A DNA stretch of 64,000 nucleotides from Kribbella sp. VKM Ac-2569 (GCF_004216905.1 NZ_SGXJ01000001.1:682001-746000); one strand, 5' to 3'. Shown: positions 51,825 through 60,089, numbered from the stretch's first letter. Made by a program: numbers and translations. Notes: generated from the sequence alone by a model not told the origin.

Positions 51825-52670
51825 TCACGCGAAGGACTGGGTGCCGATGACGCGGAGGAGGTCGAGTTTTTCGCGGGCGTCGGTGCCTTCGATCGGGAGG
51901 AAGGCCCGGACCCGTACGTCGGCCGCGGGCGTCAGGAGGGTTTCGCAGGTGAGGTCGAGCTCGCCGACCTCCGGGTTCAGGAACCGCTTGCGCGGCAGGC
52001 GGCGTACGGCGACCTCGTGGAGATCCCACAACGCGCGGAACTCCTCGCTGTGCGCGACGAGGTCCTCGACCAGTTCGGTGATGTCGCGGTCGCCCATCCG
52101 GCGGGAGTACGTCGCGCGCAGGTCGGCGACGTGGGAGGCCGAGTGGACGTCCCAGTCCTCCTCGGGGAAGATCCGCCGGATCGCCGGATCGGTGAACCAG
52201 AGCCAGGTCAGGTTCCGGGCGCGACCCTCGCCGACGAGCGGGCCGATGACGACGTCGGCCAAGGCGTTCTGCCAGAGCACCTCGTCCAGGTCGGTGCAGA
52301 TGACGACCGGGAGGTCGGTGAGACGACTGACGAGTGCGAGCAGGCCGGGGTTGATATGCGTCCCGGCCCGGCGCAGCGGAGGGTTGAGGCCGGCCAGGTG
52401 GTACAGGTGATCGCGCTCGTCCAAGTCGCAGCGCAGCGCGCGGGCGAGGCTGGCGACGATCGGCTCCGACGGGTTCGCGCCGCGGGACTGCTCCAGCCGC
52501 GAGTAGTAGTCCGTCGACATGCCGGCCAGCTGCGCGACCTCTTCCCGGCGCAGTCCCGGCGTACGGCGGCGTGCGCCCTCCGGAAGGCCGACGTCCGCCG
52601 GCCGGAGCAACTCGCGGCGACGGCGGAGGAAGTCGGCCAGGCCATCACGATCGATCACACGTTCCATCAT
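51825..52670 (-). CDS. XRE-type helix-turn-helix regulator with MmyB-like ligand domain
   Basis: 281 residues from ATG 52670 (MMERVIDRDGLADFLRRRRELL). Helix-turn-helix at about 10-75: RRRTPGLRREEVAQLAGMSTDYYSRLEQSRG, the hallmark of this family. The C-terminal MmyB-like ligand-binding domain contains LVVICTDLDEVLWQNALADVVIG-type sequence and NLTWLWFTDPAIRRIF. Related regulators sense fatty-acid or other small ligands. It is divergent from an aldo/keto reductase; inverted repeats with GTGGA/TCCAC in the 109-base gap are possible operators. Confidence 0.92.
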   Translation of the reverse strand: MMERVIDRDGLADFLRRRRELLRPADVGLPEGARRRTPGLRREEVAQLAGMSTDYYSRLEQSRGANPSEPIVASLARALRCDLDERDHLYHLAGLNPPLRRAGTHINPGLLALVSRLTDLPVVICTDLDEVLWQNALADVVIGPLVGEGRARNLTWLWFTDPAIRRIFPEEDWDVHSASHVADLRATYSRRMGDRDITELVEDLVAHSEEFRALWDLHEVAVRRLPRKRFLNPEVGELDLTCETLLTPAADVRVRAFLPIEGTDAREKLDLLRVIGTQSFA

Positions 52671-52706
52671 GCGTGACGTACGGCGCGCTATCCAGGGACA
52701 ACCTGT

Positions 52707-52734
52707 CCGTGGATGAAGTGGACCTTCTCCACGG
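52707..52734. promoter_or_regulatory. Putative operator in regulator/reductase gap
   Basis: CCGTGGA (52707-52713) and TCCACGG (52728-52734) form an inverted repeat that also contains GTGGA-n5-TCCAC (52718-52732), similar to the TetR operators at 50.6 kb (GTGGA-n6-TCCAC). Confidence 0.45.
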
Positions 52735-52779
52735 CCGACGGTCGCTCCAAGGTGGAGACAACCCCAAGGAGGAAACACC

Positions 52780-53793
52780 ATGCACTACCGCACGCTCGGC
52801 CGGACCGGTATCAAGGTCAGCCCGTACGCCCTCGGCGCGATGATGTTCGGTGCCGTCGGCAACGACGACCGCGAGGAGTCGATCCGGATCATCCACAAGG
52901 CGCTCGATGCCGGGATCAACTTCGTCGACACCGCGGACGTCTACTCGCACGGCGGCTCCGAGGAGATCGTCGGCGAGGCACTGAAGGGCCGTCGGGAACA
53001 CATCGTGCTGGCCACCAAGTCGAACCGGCCGATGGGCGACGATCCGAACCAGCGCGGCAACTCCCGGCGCTGGATCATGACCGCGGTCGAGGACTCGCTG
53101 CGCCGGTTGCAGACCGACTACATCGACCTCTTCCAGATGCACCGCCCGGATCCGGAGACCGACATCGAGGAGACGCTGTCGGCGCTGACCGACCTGATCC
53201 GCAGCGGGAAGGTCCGCGCGATCGGTACGTCGACGATGCCGGCGAGCGACCTCGTCGAGGCGCACTGGGTCGCGGAACGGCGTGGCCTGGAGCGGTTCCA
53301 CACCGAGCAACCGCCGTACTCCATCCTCAACCGCGGGATCGAGCGCGAGGTGCTTCCCGTCGTGCAGAAGTACGGGATGGGCGCACTCGTCTGGAGCCCG
53401 CTCGCCCAGGGTCAGCTGACGGGACGGGCGCCGGCGGACCTTCGGCGTACGGCGATGTTCCGCCACATGTCCGACGAGCGGCGGCTCGAGGTCGTCGAGC
53501 AGGTGATCCCGGTCGCCGACGCGGCCGGGCTGAAGCTGACCCATCTGGCGATGGCATTCGCGATCGCGCACCCGGCGGTCACATCGGCGATCATCGGCCC
53601 GCGCACGATGGAGCACCTGGACGACGCGCTGACCGGCGTCGACGTCGTGCTCGGTGACGACGTTCTCGATCAGATCGACAAGATCGTCCCACCGGGCACC
53701 GACGTCGGCCGCCTGGACATGGACTACGACACACCGGCCATCCTCGATGCCGGCCTGCGCCGCCGCCCGGTGGACGATCGCTCAGCTGCTTAG
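52780..53793 (+). CDS. Aldo/keto reductase
   Basis: 337 residues, ATG with AAGGAGGA upstream. Tetrad residues visible: Asp and Tyr in FVDTADVYSHGG, Lys in VLATKSNRP and His in IDLFQMHRPD. Block VTSAIIGPRTMEHL is the cofactor loop. It belongs to the same broad Kv-beta/YajO-like branch as the AKR at 6 kb rather than to the YdbC-like one at 50 kb. Divergent from the MmyB-type regulator, which probably controls it. It ends three bases from the convergent glycosidase gene. Confidence 0.92.
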   Translation: MHYRTLGRTGIKVSPYALGAMMFGAVGNDDREESIRIIHKALDAGINFVDTADVYSHGGSEEIVGEALKGRREHIVLATKSNRPMGDDPNQRGNSRRWIMTAVEDSLRRLQTDYIDLFQMHRPDPETDIEETLSALTDLIRSGKVRAIGTSTMPASDLVEAHWVAERRGLERFHTEQPPYSILNRGIEREVLPVVQKYGMGALVWSPLAQGQLTGRAPADLRRTAMFRHMSDERRLEVVEQVIPVADAAGLKLTHLAMAFAIAHPAVTSAIIGPRTMEHLDDALTGVDVVLGDDVLDQIDKIVPPGTDVGRLDMDYDTPAILDAGLRRRPVDDRSAA

Positions 53794-53796
53794 GGC

Positions 53797-55668
53797 CTAG
53801 TTGTACGTAGCAGTCACGTGGTAGACGCGGCCGCCCCAGCCGTCGTCCGGGAACGAGTCGGAGATCCGGACGTAGCCGGCCTTGTCGGCACCTAGGTACT
53901 GCGTGAGGTCGAAGGTCCGGACCGCCTTGTTCTCGCCGTCGTGGTACGGGGTCGTCTCGGTCGCGACCGTGGTCCAGTTCTGCCCGTCGCCGCTGATCTG
54001 GACGACAAACTGATTGTCGATTGTCAACGATACGGATGCCGACGTGGTGTCGGACGGGAACGGGAAGCGGTAGACGAAGTACGAGTGCCCGTCGGCGAAC
54101 CGGTTCTGTACGCCGTTGCTCTGCGACCCGTCCGCATCCCACAGCCACGGCGTTTCAGCCGCCGTACCGGTGTCGAAGTCGGCCGTGTGCGCAATGAGGA
54201 TGTCGGACCGGGTCGTGAACGACAGTTGCGATCCGGACGTCGCCGATACGGTCACCGAATGCAGACCGTCCGGCGTACCCGCGGGAATCGTCACGTCGAG
54301 GTCGACGGACGTCTGCACCGGTACGGCGTTCCCGCGGGTCTGGAGCGACACGGTCGTCTTGCTCGGCGTGACCGTCCAGCCGGACGGAGCGGTTGCTTGG
54401 ACGACGGCCTGAATCCGGTCACCCACCGGACCGGTCGCCTGTACGTCGACCTTCACCTTCACGTGGGTGGCACTGCCAGTCGCGGGCATCACGACGGGCA
54501 GAGCAGGATCGGTTGTCGCGGACAACGATCGCACCGGCGGCGTCAGCGGTACGGCGGCGATCAGAGCGCTCAAGGCGCTGGCCTGAGTACGCCAGTCGAA
54601 GACGTTCGGGGTCGCGCCGGACCACCGCACGCCGAGCCTGTCGGCCGCGTCGTGGTTGTTGTCCCAGATCGTTGCGGCCTGCTGCGCGACGAAGTCGGTG
54701 TAGCGACGGTCGCGCGTGGTGTCGGCGAGATCGGTCCAGTAGCGCATGAAGATGCCCTTGAACTGCTTGCCGTTGTCGTCACACGTGCGGCCCGGCGCAT
54801 CGCAGGCCTCCGTCAGGACGCCGTCGGTGACGAGGCCGCCCGGAGCGATCGCGGCGTCCGCCAGCCGCCGTACCGTGGTCAGCAGTTTCGGGTCGCGGGT
54901 CGCGCGCCACAGCTCGAGGCCGGCGCCGATCGCGAGGCCCTGGTTGTAGCTCCAGACCGTGTCGCCGTTGCTCTCGCAGTTGCTCTTCAGGCCGTCGTTG
55001 ACGAGGCCGGCGGAGTTGATCATGCCGCTGCCGGTGAACCAGTTCCAGCCTTCCTGCGCACGGCCGAGCCAGCGAGTGTCGCGCGGCAGGCGGTTGTGCA
55101 GTTCGGCGGTCAGGCGGATCCAGAGTCCGTTGGTGACGGCGTTCTTGTAGGTGCGTTCGCCGTCCCACCACACTCCCCCGCCGCACGAGCTCGGGTCCCA
55201 GTAGCCCTCGACGTACTCCGCGATCGTGATCGCCATGTCGAGGTACTTGCGGTTCTTGGTCAGGTCGTACGCCTGGATCCAGGTCAGGCCCCACCACTCG
55301 GAGTCGTCGATGGCGCGGCTGGTGAAGTTGCCGAGCAGCGGGTCGCCGGACAGGTACCCGGCCGGGAACACGCCCTTGTCCTTCTCGAACGTGTTGTCCA
55401 GCTGCCCCAGGTAGCGCCGGTCGCCGGTGCGCTGCATGTAGTCGCCGATGGTCTGCAACGCGACCGCGGAGTTCCACCAGCTCGACGGGAACCAGGCCTT
55501 GTTCGGCTCGTACGAGCCCATCAGTACGTCGGCCGCGACACGGGCCCGCGCGGTCGCGGTCGCACCGTCGGACCCACCGGCGGCACCGGCGGGTTGTGGC
55601 ACGAGGGCCGCGGCGAGCAGGATCGCCCCGGCCGTCAGAACCTTCAGAATCTGCACACGACGATTCAC
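53797..55668 (-). CDS. Secreted glycoside hydrolase family 76 (alpha-1,6-mannanase-like)
   Basis: 623 residues from GTG 55668, with GAGGAG upstream. Signal peptide (VLTAGAILLAAALVPQPAGA). The GH76 alpha/alpha barrel spans about 40-390 with the catalytic Asp pair in AIDDSEWWGLTWIQAYDLT, plus KAWFPSSWWNSAVALQTIG, CGGGVWWDG and FKGIFMRYW. Two beta-domains follow: a NEW3-like domain (about 400-500, SATHVKVKVDVQATGP) and a discoidin/CBM-like domain (510-623, PSDTTSASVSLTIDN). GH76 enzymes cleave alpha-1,6-mannan; the target is likely fungal or actinobacterial mannan. A LacI-type operator lies upstream. Confidence 0.88.
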   Translation of the reverse strand: MNRRVQILKVLTAGAILLAAALVPQPAGAAGGSDGATATARARVAADVLMGSYEPNKAWFPSSWWNSAVALQTIGDYMQRTGDRRYLGQLDNTFEKDKGVFPAGYLSGDPLLGNFTSRAIDDSEWWGLTWIQAYDLTKNRKYLDMAITIAEYVEGYWDPSSCGGGVWWDGERTYKNAVTNGLWIRLTAELHNRLPRDTRWLGRAQEGWNWFTGSGMINSAGLVNDGLKSNCESNGDTVWSYNQGLAIGAGLELWRATRDPKLLTTVRRLADAAIAPGGLVTDGVLTEACDAPGRTCDDNGKQFKGIFMRYWTDLADTTRDRRYTDFVAQQAATIWDNNHDAADRLGVRWSGATPNVFDWRTQASALSALIAAVPLTPPVRSLSATTDPALPVVMPATGSATHVKVKVDVQATGPVGDRIQAVVQATAPSGWTVTPSKTTVSLQTRGNAVPVQTSVDLDVTIPAGTPDGLHSVTVSATSGSQLSFTTRSDILIAHTADFDTGTAAETPWLWDADGSQSNGVQNRFADGHSYFVYRFPFPSDTTSASVSLTIDNQFVVQISGDGQNWTTVATETTPYHDGENKAVRTFDLTQYLGADKAGYVRISDSFPDDGWGGRVYHVTATYN

Positions 55669-55714
55669 ACGATCTCCTCGAGATGCTTCATGGCGGCTCG
55701 GCTCACCGAGGTTG

Positions 55715-55724
55715 GAAACGTTTC
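55715..55724. promoter_or_regulatory. LacI-type operator-like palindrome upstream of GH76 gene
   Basis: GAAACGTTTC, followed by CGAGAACGTATC. The perfect ten-base palindrome with central CG is the core of many LacI-family operators in actinobacteria. No LacI gene is nearby. Confidence 0.5.
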
Positions 55725-55815
55725 GAGAACGTATCGTCGTCGCCCCCGACAACGATGTCAATGCCTCGGACGACCAGCCCGCGAGACACCTCAAAGTCGA
55801 CTAATCGAGTGCATT

Positions 55816-55821
55816 TAATGT
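55816..55821 (+). promoter_or_regulatory. -10 box of leaderless flavin oxidoreductase gene
   Basis: TAATGT followed by seven bases (TCTTCTC) and the ATG at 55829; the spacer has no purine-rich ribosome-binding site. Confidence 0.5.
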
Positions 55822-55828
55822 TCTTCTC

Positions 55829-56878
55829 ATGACTTTTCTCTGGTACATCCCGAACCAGGTCGATCCCGGTCACCGGGGGGACGACGCCGTCCAGGGACAC
55901 AACAGCATCGAGCGGCTGACCGAGCTGGCCCGGCTCACCGAGGACCACGGGTGGTCCGGCGCGCTGCTCGGCACCGGGTGGGGCCGGCCCGACACGTTCA
56001 CGGTCGCGACCGCACTGGCCGCGCGGACCACGACGTTCCAGCCGCTGGCCGCGATCCGGCCCGGATACTGGCATCCCGCCCACTTCGCGTCCGCGGCGAG
56101 CACGCTCGACCAACTGACCGGCGGGCGGCTGCTGGTCAACATCGTCTCCGGCCAGGACAACCTCGCGGCGTACGGCGACAGCGAGGGCGACCAGCCGCAG
56201 CGGTACGCCCGCACGAAGGAATTCCTCCAACTGGTACGGCGCTTGTGGACCGAGGAGAACGTGACGTTCGCCGGCGAGTACTTCTCCGTCACCGGCTCCA
56301 CGGTCGCGACACGTCCCGTCGTACGGGAAGGCCGTCCGCATCCGCGGTTGTACTTCGGTGGCGCGTCGGATGCCGCGCAACAGGTCGCCGCGACGGATGC
56401 CGACGTACAACTCTTCTGGGGTGAGCCGCTCGACGGGGTCGCCGCACGGATCGCTCGGCTGCGCGAGCTGGAGAACGAACTAGGTCGCGAGCATCCGCCG
56501 CTGGAATTCGGGCTGCGGATCACCACGCTCGTCCGCGACACCACCGAGGAGGCCTGGGCGGACGCCGAGGCGAAGGTCGCGAAGATGGCGGAAACGCACG
56601 GCTCGCGCGACGCCCGCTGGTTCAAGGCAGTCGGCCAGCAACGCCTCCTCGACCTGGCCGAACGCGGCGAGGTCCTCGACGACAACCTCTATACCGCCCC
56701 GGGTAAGTACGGCGGTGGCGGTGCCGGCACCACCTGGCTGGTCGGCTCCCCCGACGACGTCGCCAAGTCCCTCAACAAGTACCGCGACCTCGGCATCACC
56801 CACTTCATCCTCTCCGACACGCCGTACCGCGAAGAAATCATCCGCATCGGCGACCAACTACTCCCCCTGCTTTCCTGA
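55829..56878 (+). CDS. LLM class flavin-dependent oxidoreductase (SsuD-like)
   Basis: 349 residues. The bacterial-luciferase-like TIM barrel shows MTFLWYIPNQVD, ALLGTGWGRPDTFTVA, LAAIRPGYWHPAHFA, the phosphate-binding GRLLVNIVSGQD and LYFGGASDAAQQ. This matches alkanesulfonate monooxygenase (SsuD)-like enzymes, which use FMNH2 and oxygen to release sulfite from sulfonates. No flavin reductase or sulfonate transporter gene is adjacent, so the substrate is open. The transcript is probably leaderless. Divergent from the GH76 gene. Confidence 0.92.
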   Translation: MTFLWYIPNQVDPGHRGDDAVQGHNSIERLTELARLTEDHGWSGALLGTGWGRPDTFTVATALAARTTTFQPLAAIRPGYWHPAHFASAASTLDQLTGGRLLVNIVSGQDNLAAYGDSEGDQPQRYARTKEFLQLVRRLWTEENVTFAGEYFSVTGSTVATRPVVREGRPHPRLYFGGASDAAQQVAATDADVQLFWGEPLDGVAARIARLRELENELGREHPPLEFGLRITTLVRDTTEEAWADAEAKVAKMAETHGSRDARWFKAVGQQRLLDLAERGEVLDDNLYTAPGKYGGGGAGTTWLVGSPDDVAKSLNKYRDLGITHFILSDTPYREEIIRIGDQLLPLLS

Positions 56879-57000
56879 GGTCGAACCCCAAGGCTGATTG
56901 GATGTGATCATCGCTTGACGAGCGCATGCCGAGTGTGATCGGTTGATTACCGAGCGCCAACGGTGGGTATGTGGCGCTGTGAGGCATGTGAGGAGCACTG

Positions 57001-57888
57001 ATGGTCGAATATCTGCCCCGGTCCGCGTGGAACGCGCGCCCGCCGAACGGTGGACCGGGCAACCTGACCGTGTCGCGGGTCGAAGGCGCTGTCATCCACT
57101 GGCCGGGCACCGGATCGACGAGTGTCATCCACTCCCAGGCGGCCGTCGCGTCCGCGTTGCGTGGCTGGCAGGACTACCACATGGACACCCGCGGCTGGTC
57201 CGACATCGCGTACCAGATCGCGGTCGACCAGGCCGGCCGCGCCTGGACGTTGCGCGGCCTGCGGACCCAGTCCGGCGCCAACGGCGGCACCGACGTGAAC
57301 GAACGGTACGGCGCGATTCTGCTGATCCTGGTCACCGGGGAGCAGCCGTCGGCCGCGATGAAGGCGACCACCCGCGGAGTGATCGCCGACTTCCGCAGAA
57401 TCTATCCCCGCGGTACGGCGATCCGGCCGCACTCCGCGGTCCGCCCGGAGCCTACCGACTGCCCCGGCGACCCCGCCCGCGCCGCGATCGCCCGCGGCGA
57501 ATTCACCCCCGGCCACTCGGAGGACGACATGACCCCGGCCCAGATGCAGGAACTGAAGAACTTCATCGAGGCCCGGACGCAGGCCTACGCGCTCTGGACC
57601 CACCGGCAGTTGCGCAAGGACCTGTCCGCGGTGGTGAAGGCGTACGCGCTCGACATCAAGAACTACGAGCGCCAGACCGACGCCGCCGACGCCGCCCGCG
57701 CCGCTGCGGCGGTCTGGGCCACCGCCCCGCCGAGCCTGCAGGCCGACGGCGCCGCTGCCGCGGAGGCGCCGGCCGCCCCGGACCCGAACACCGATCCGGA
57801 CCTCAGCCTCCCGGACCTCGACCCGTTCCCGGACGCGCCGGCCGCCGAGGAGCAACCGGCCTCCAACGGCGACGAGCCGACCGCCTGA
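57001..57888 (+). CDS. PGRP-type N-acetylmuramoyl-L-alanine amidase without signal peptide
   Basis: 295 residues, ATG behind GAGGAG. The N-terminal 170 residues match the amidase_2/PGRP fold: WNARPPNGG, GAVIHWPGTG (first zinc His), a central GWSDIAYQIAVDQAGRAWTLRG and the second His/Cys zinc-ligand block RPHSAVRPEPTDCPGD. The C-terminal part (about 180-295) is a helical region (TPAQMQELKNFIEARTQAY) with an acidic Ala/Pro tail. The absence of a Sec signal and the 'amidase plus helical tail' layout recall phage endolysins, so it may be a domesticated lysin. No phage genes surround it. Confidence 0.85.
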   Translation: MVEYLPRSAWNARPPNGGPGNLTVSRVEGAVIHWPGTGSTSVIHSQAAVASALRGWQDYHMDTRGWSDIAYQIAVDQAGRAWTLRGLRTQSGANGGTDVNERYGAILLILVTGEQPSAAMKATTRGVIADFRRIYPRGTAIRPHSAVRPEPTDCPGDPARAAIARGEFTPGHSEDDMTPAQMQELKNFIEARTQAYALWTHRQLRKDLSAVVKAYALDIKNYERQTDAADAARAAAAVWATAPPSLQADGAAAAEAPAAPDPNTDPDLSLPDLDPFPDAPAAEEQPASNGDEPTA

Positions 57889-57900
57889 TCCTGACGCTCC

Positions 57901-57940
57901 CTCAACGCCCTGCGGCCTTCAGAACCCGCAGGGCGTTGAG
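57901..57940. terminator. Hairpin overlapping the 3' end of the prenyltransferase-like gene
   Basis: Perfect 15-base arms (CTCAACGCCCTGCGG at 57901-57915, complement 57926-57940) with a ten-base loop. The stem covers the last 13 codons of the minus-strand gene and follows the amidase stop by 12 bases, so it can terminate both convergent transcripts. Confidence 0.75.
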
Positions 57941-58807
57941 CGTGATCATCTCGTTCGGTCCACTGCGCCCCCAGTCGACGACTTCCGGCGTACGGTTGCC
58001 GCCGAGCGGACCCCACCACGGCGTGCCCGCGTTCCACCGTCCGTCCGGGCGACGCCGGCGCTCCAACTCGTCCAGTGCGTCAGTGGCGCGCTCGTCCTTC
58101 CCCAGCCCGAGCCGTGACAACACGAGCAGGGCCTGCAGGATGTCGTAATGCCAGTACGGCGGATAGCTCGGGCGCAACCACCGCGGGTTGATGACCTCAC
58201 CGGTCGCGAGGCTGCGGAACAGCCGGTGTTCCAGAAACAGCTCCCCTGCCCGAAGCGCGGCGTCTCGGGCCGCTGCCTCGCCCGTGGCTCGGTAGTACTC
58301 GTGGAGTCCCCAAGCAGCAGCATGCGTCTCGTGGAACGACGATCGCCGGCCAGACGCGCTCCGGTCGCAGTTCCAGCCGCCGTCCGGCCACTGCCACTCG
58401 ATCAACCCTTCGGCCAACCGCTGCACCCGTGGATCGGCAGCCATACCGAACCGGCTGCAGGCGCCGAGTGTGTTGCCCTCGATGGACCCGCACCTGCGCA
58501 CCAGCCCGTCGATGACAGCCACGCCGTACTTCAGAGAGCGCATGATCTCGGCCAGGTCGTACTCGGCCGCCGCCACCGCCCGCGGTTCCTGCGCCGGTAC
58601 CTCCAGTTCCGCCAGCGAAACGATCCGCCAGTGGGCGCCGGTCCACTTCTTGTACGCCCGCCGGTCCGCGCAGGCGTCGGTCAGCAATCGACTCACGATC
58701 GCCCCGCTCAGTACGTCCTCCGCGTGTTCCTCCCCCAGCAGGTCCCGTCGGGCCATCCCCCGAACCGCCGGCTCCCTTGACTCCAGTAGCCACGCCACCG
58801 CATCCAT
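57902..58807 (-). CDS. Prenyltransferase/squalene-cyclase-like alpha-toroid protein
   Basis: 301 residues from ATG 58807 (MDAVAWLLESREPAVRGMARRDLL); an in-frame ATG at 58828 would add seven Gly-rich residues. The chain is helical, with repeats such as WPDGGWNCDRSASGRRSSFHETHAAAWGL and LERRRRPDGRWNAGTPWWGPLG, resembling the QW-like repeats of terpene cyclase/prenyltransferase alpha-alpha toroids. The DCTAE/DxDD catalytic motifs of hopene cyclases are not seen, so it is unlikely to be a squalene cyclase. Function unknown. A 13-base tandem duplication overlaps its start region. Confidence 0.75.
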   Translation of the reverse strand: MDAVAWLLESREPAVRGMARRDLLGEEHAEDVLSGAIVSRLLTDACADRRAYKKWTGAHWRIVSLAELEVPAQEPRAVAAAEYDLAEIMRSLKYGVAVIDGLVRRCGSIEGNTLGACSRFGMAADPRVQRLAEGLIEWQWPDGGWNCDRSASGRRSSFHETHAAAWGLHEYYRATGEAAARDAALRAGELFLEHRLFRSLATGEVINPRWLRPSYPPYWHYDILQALLVLSRLGLGKDERATDALDELERRRRPDGRWNAGTPWWGPLGGNRTPEVVDWGRSGPNEMITLNALRVLKAAGR

Positions 58808-58833
58808 CCCCCCATTCTGGCCCCCCATTCTGG
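58808..58833. repeat. Tandem 13-base duplication at a translation start
   Basis: CCCCCCATTCTGG occurs twice in a row (58808-58820, 58821-58833). On the minus strand each copy carries ATGGGGGG, so copy number alters the upstream start and its frame. Confidence 0.7.
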
Positions 58834-58878
58834 ACCGATGGATCGGCGATTGTCGGTGCGAGCTGATTGGGTAGGTTC

Positions 58879-59184
58879 GTGGATCTCGAAGAGCTGACAG
58901 CGCGGTTGGAGAAGATCTCGGTCGGGTACGGCGAGCGACTGGGCTTCGACCGCGACCCGGACTGGTTCCTGCTGAAACTCCAGGAGGAGGTCGGCGAACT
59001 CACGCAGGCCTATCTCCAGCACACCGGCCGCGCGCGAGCCAAGGGCGCGACACCGGACGACATCCGCGCCACGTTCCACCAGGAGTTCGCCGACGTACTC
59101 TGCCAGCTTCTGCTCTTCGCTCGCCGGCACCAGGTCGACCTCCCGGCAGAGGTCGACCGAAAGTGGCTTCGCTACGAGGCCTGA
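58879..59184 (+). CDS. MazG-like nucleotide pyrophosphohydrolase
   Basis: 101 residues from GTG 58879 (VDLEELTARLEKISVGYGERLGF); a TTG 12 bases earlier is possible. The all-alpha MazG metal site is visible: KLQEEVGELTQAYLQ (E-x-x-E) and EFADVLCQLLLFA (E-x-x-D). A single domain of about 100 residues suggests a dimeric house-cleaning NTP pyrophosphatase. Its last 13 bases overlap the end of the convergent HAAS gene. Divergent from the prenyltransferase-like gene. Confidence 0.85.
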   Translation: MDLEELTARLEKISVGYGERLGFDRDPDWFLLKLQEEVGELTQAYLQHTGRARAKGATPDDIRATFHQEFADVLCQLLLFARRHQVDLPAEVDRKWLRYEA

Positions 59185-59744
59185 CCGGCCGGCTGCACCT
59201 TGGCGGGCGCCTTCGCCGCCAGCACCATGCCGACCAGCAGGGCGACTCCGATCAGGGTGTCAACTGTGATGCTCAGCGCCCACGGCGGCTGGATGGTGGC
59301 CTCCATCCCGAGCAGGACGGCGTACGCGAGCGGCCAGTTGAGTGTGCCGAGGAGCTTCCACGCGACGGTCCAGCGGTTCGACGACCACAGCATCCCGATG
59401 CCGATCACGTAGGCGATCATCGGCACCCAGATGCTCGGCAGATAGGGACCGAGGAACACCAGCGCGAGGGCGACCATGTCGCTCGGGCGCAGCTTCGGTG
59501 GGACCTCCACCAGGACCAGACCCTCGGTGGCCGCGGCAACGATCTCTTGCGGGTCGCCGAGGCGCTGCAGGATCTGCCGGATCTCGCTCTCCGAGGAGGC
59601 ACCGGCCGCGCGCTCCTCGGCGATGTGCGCCTTCATGTCGTCGATCAGCTCGGTCCGGCGCGCTGCCGGCAACGCCTCGGCTGCCTTCGCCAGCTCTTTC
59701 AGGTACGCGTCGACCAGCCGGTCGTTGTCCTGCTCCACGTTCAT
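59172..59744 (-). CDS. HAAS-domain membrane protein, partner of PadR regulator
   Basis: 190 residues. The N-terminal HAAS/permease-prefix domain spans about 1-75 (VDAYLKELAKAAEALPAARRTELIDDMKAHIAEE and QILQRLGDPQEIVAAATEG), then about four membrane helices. This pairing with a PadR regulator, ATGA-type overlap included (59741-59744), is a common actinobacterial module for responding to membrane stress or drugs. The HAAS domain is proposed to act as a signalling or docking module. Function unproven. Confidence 0.88.
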   Translation of the reverse strand: MNVEQDNDRLVDAYLKELAKAAEALPAARRTELIDDMKAHIAEERAAGASSESEIRQILQRLGDPQEIVAAATEGLVLVEVPPKLRPSDMVALALVFLGPYLPSIWVPMIAYVIGIGMLWSSNRWTVAWKLLGTLNWPLAYAVLLGMEATIQPPWALSITVDTLIGVALLVGMVLAAKAPAKVQPAGQAS

Positions 59745-60082
59745 CCCCGTCTCCCATTCTCAAGGATCGCGTCGACCGAGGCGCAGAACCGTTGCCAGTC
59801 CGCGGTGAATGCAGCCAGCGCCTGGCCGCCCTCGGCCGTCGATGTGTAGTACCGCCGCGGCGGTCCGGACTCGGACTCGCGCCAGCTCGTCTCCACCAGG
59901 CCTTCCCGTCGTAGCCGGGCCAGCAGTGGGTAGATCGTCCCCTCGGTGGTCACCAGACCGTCGACCTCGCCCAGCGCCTTCACCAACTCGAAACCGTAAC
60001 GAGGCTCTCCCTGCAACAGCGCGAGGACGCAGAACTCCAGCGTCCCGCGGCGCAGCTGGGTGAAGACCTTCTCCGCTACCAT
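59741..60082 (-). CDS. PadR family transcriptional regulator
   Basis: 113 residues from ATG 60082 (MVAEKVFTQLRRGTLEFCVLALLQ). The PadR winged helix covers about 10-85: GEPRYGFELVKAL, TTEGTIYPLLARLRREGLVETSW and RRYYTSTAEGGQALAAF. The stop overlaps the HAAS gene, so it is the first gene of that pair. A -35/-10 promoter with the -10 box seven bases before the ATG indicates a leaderless mRNA. PadR repressors typically autoregulate and respond to ligands at the dimer interface. Confidence 0.93.
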   Translation of the reverse strand: MVAEKVFTQLRRGTLEFCVLALLQGEPRYGFELVKALGEVDGLVTTEGTIYPLLARLRREGLVETSWRESESGPPRRYYTSTAEGGQALAAFTADWQRFCASVDAILENGRRG

Positions 60083-60089
60083 GCGACAC

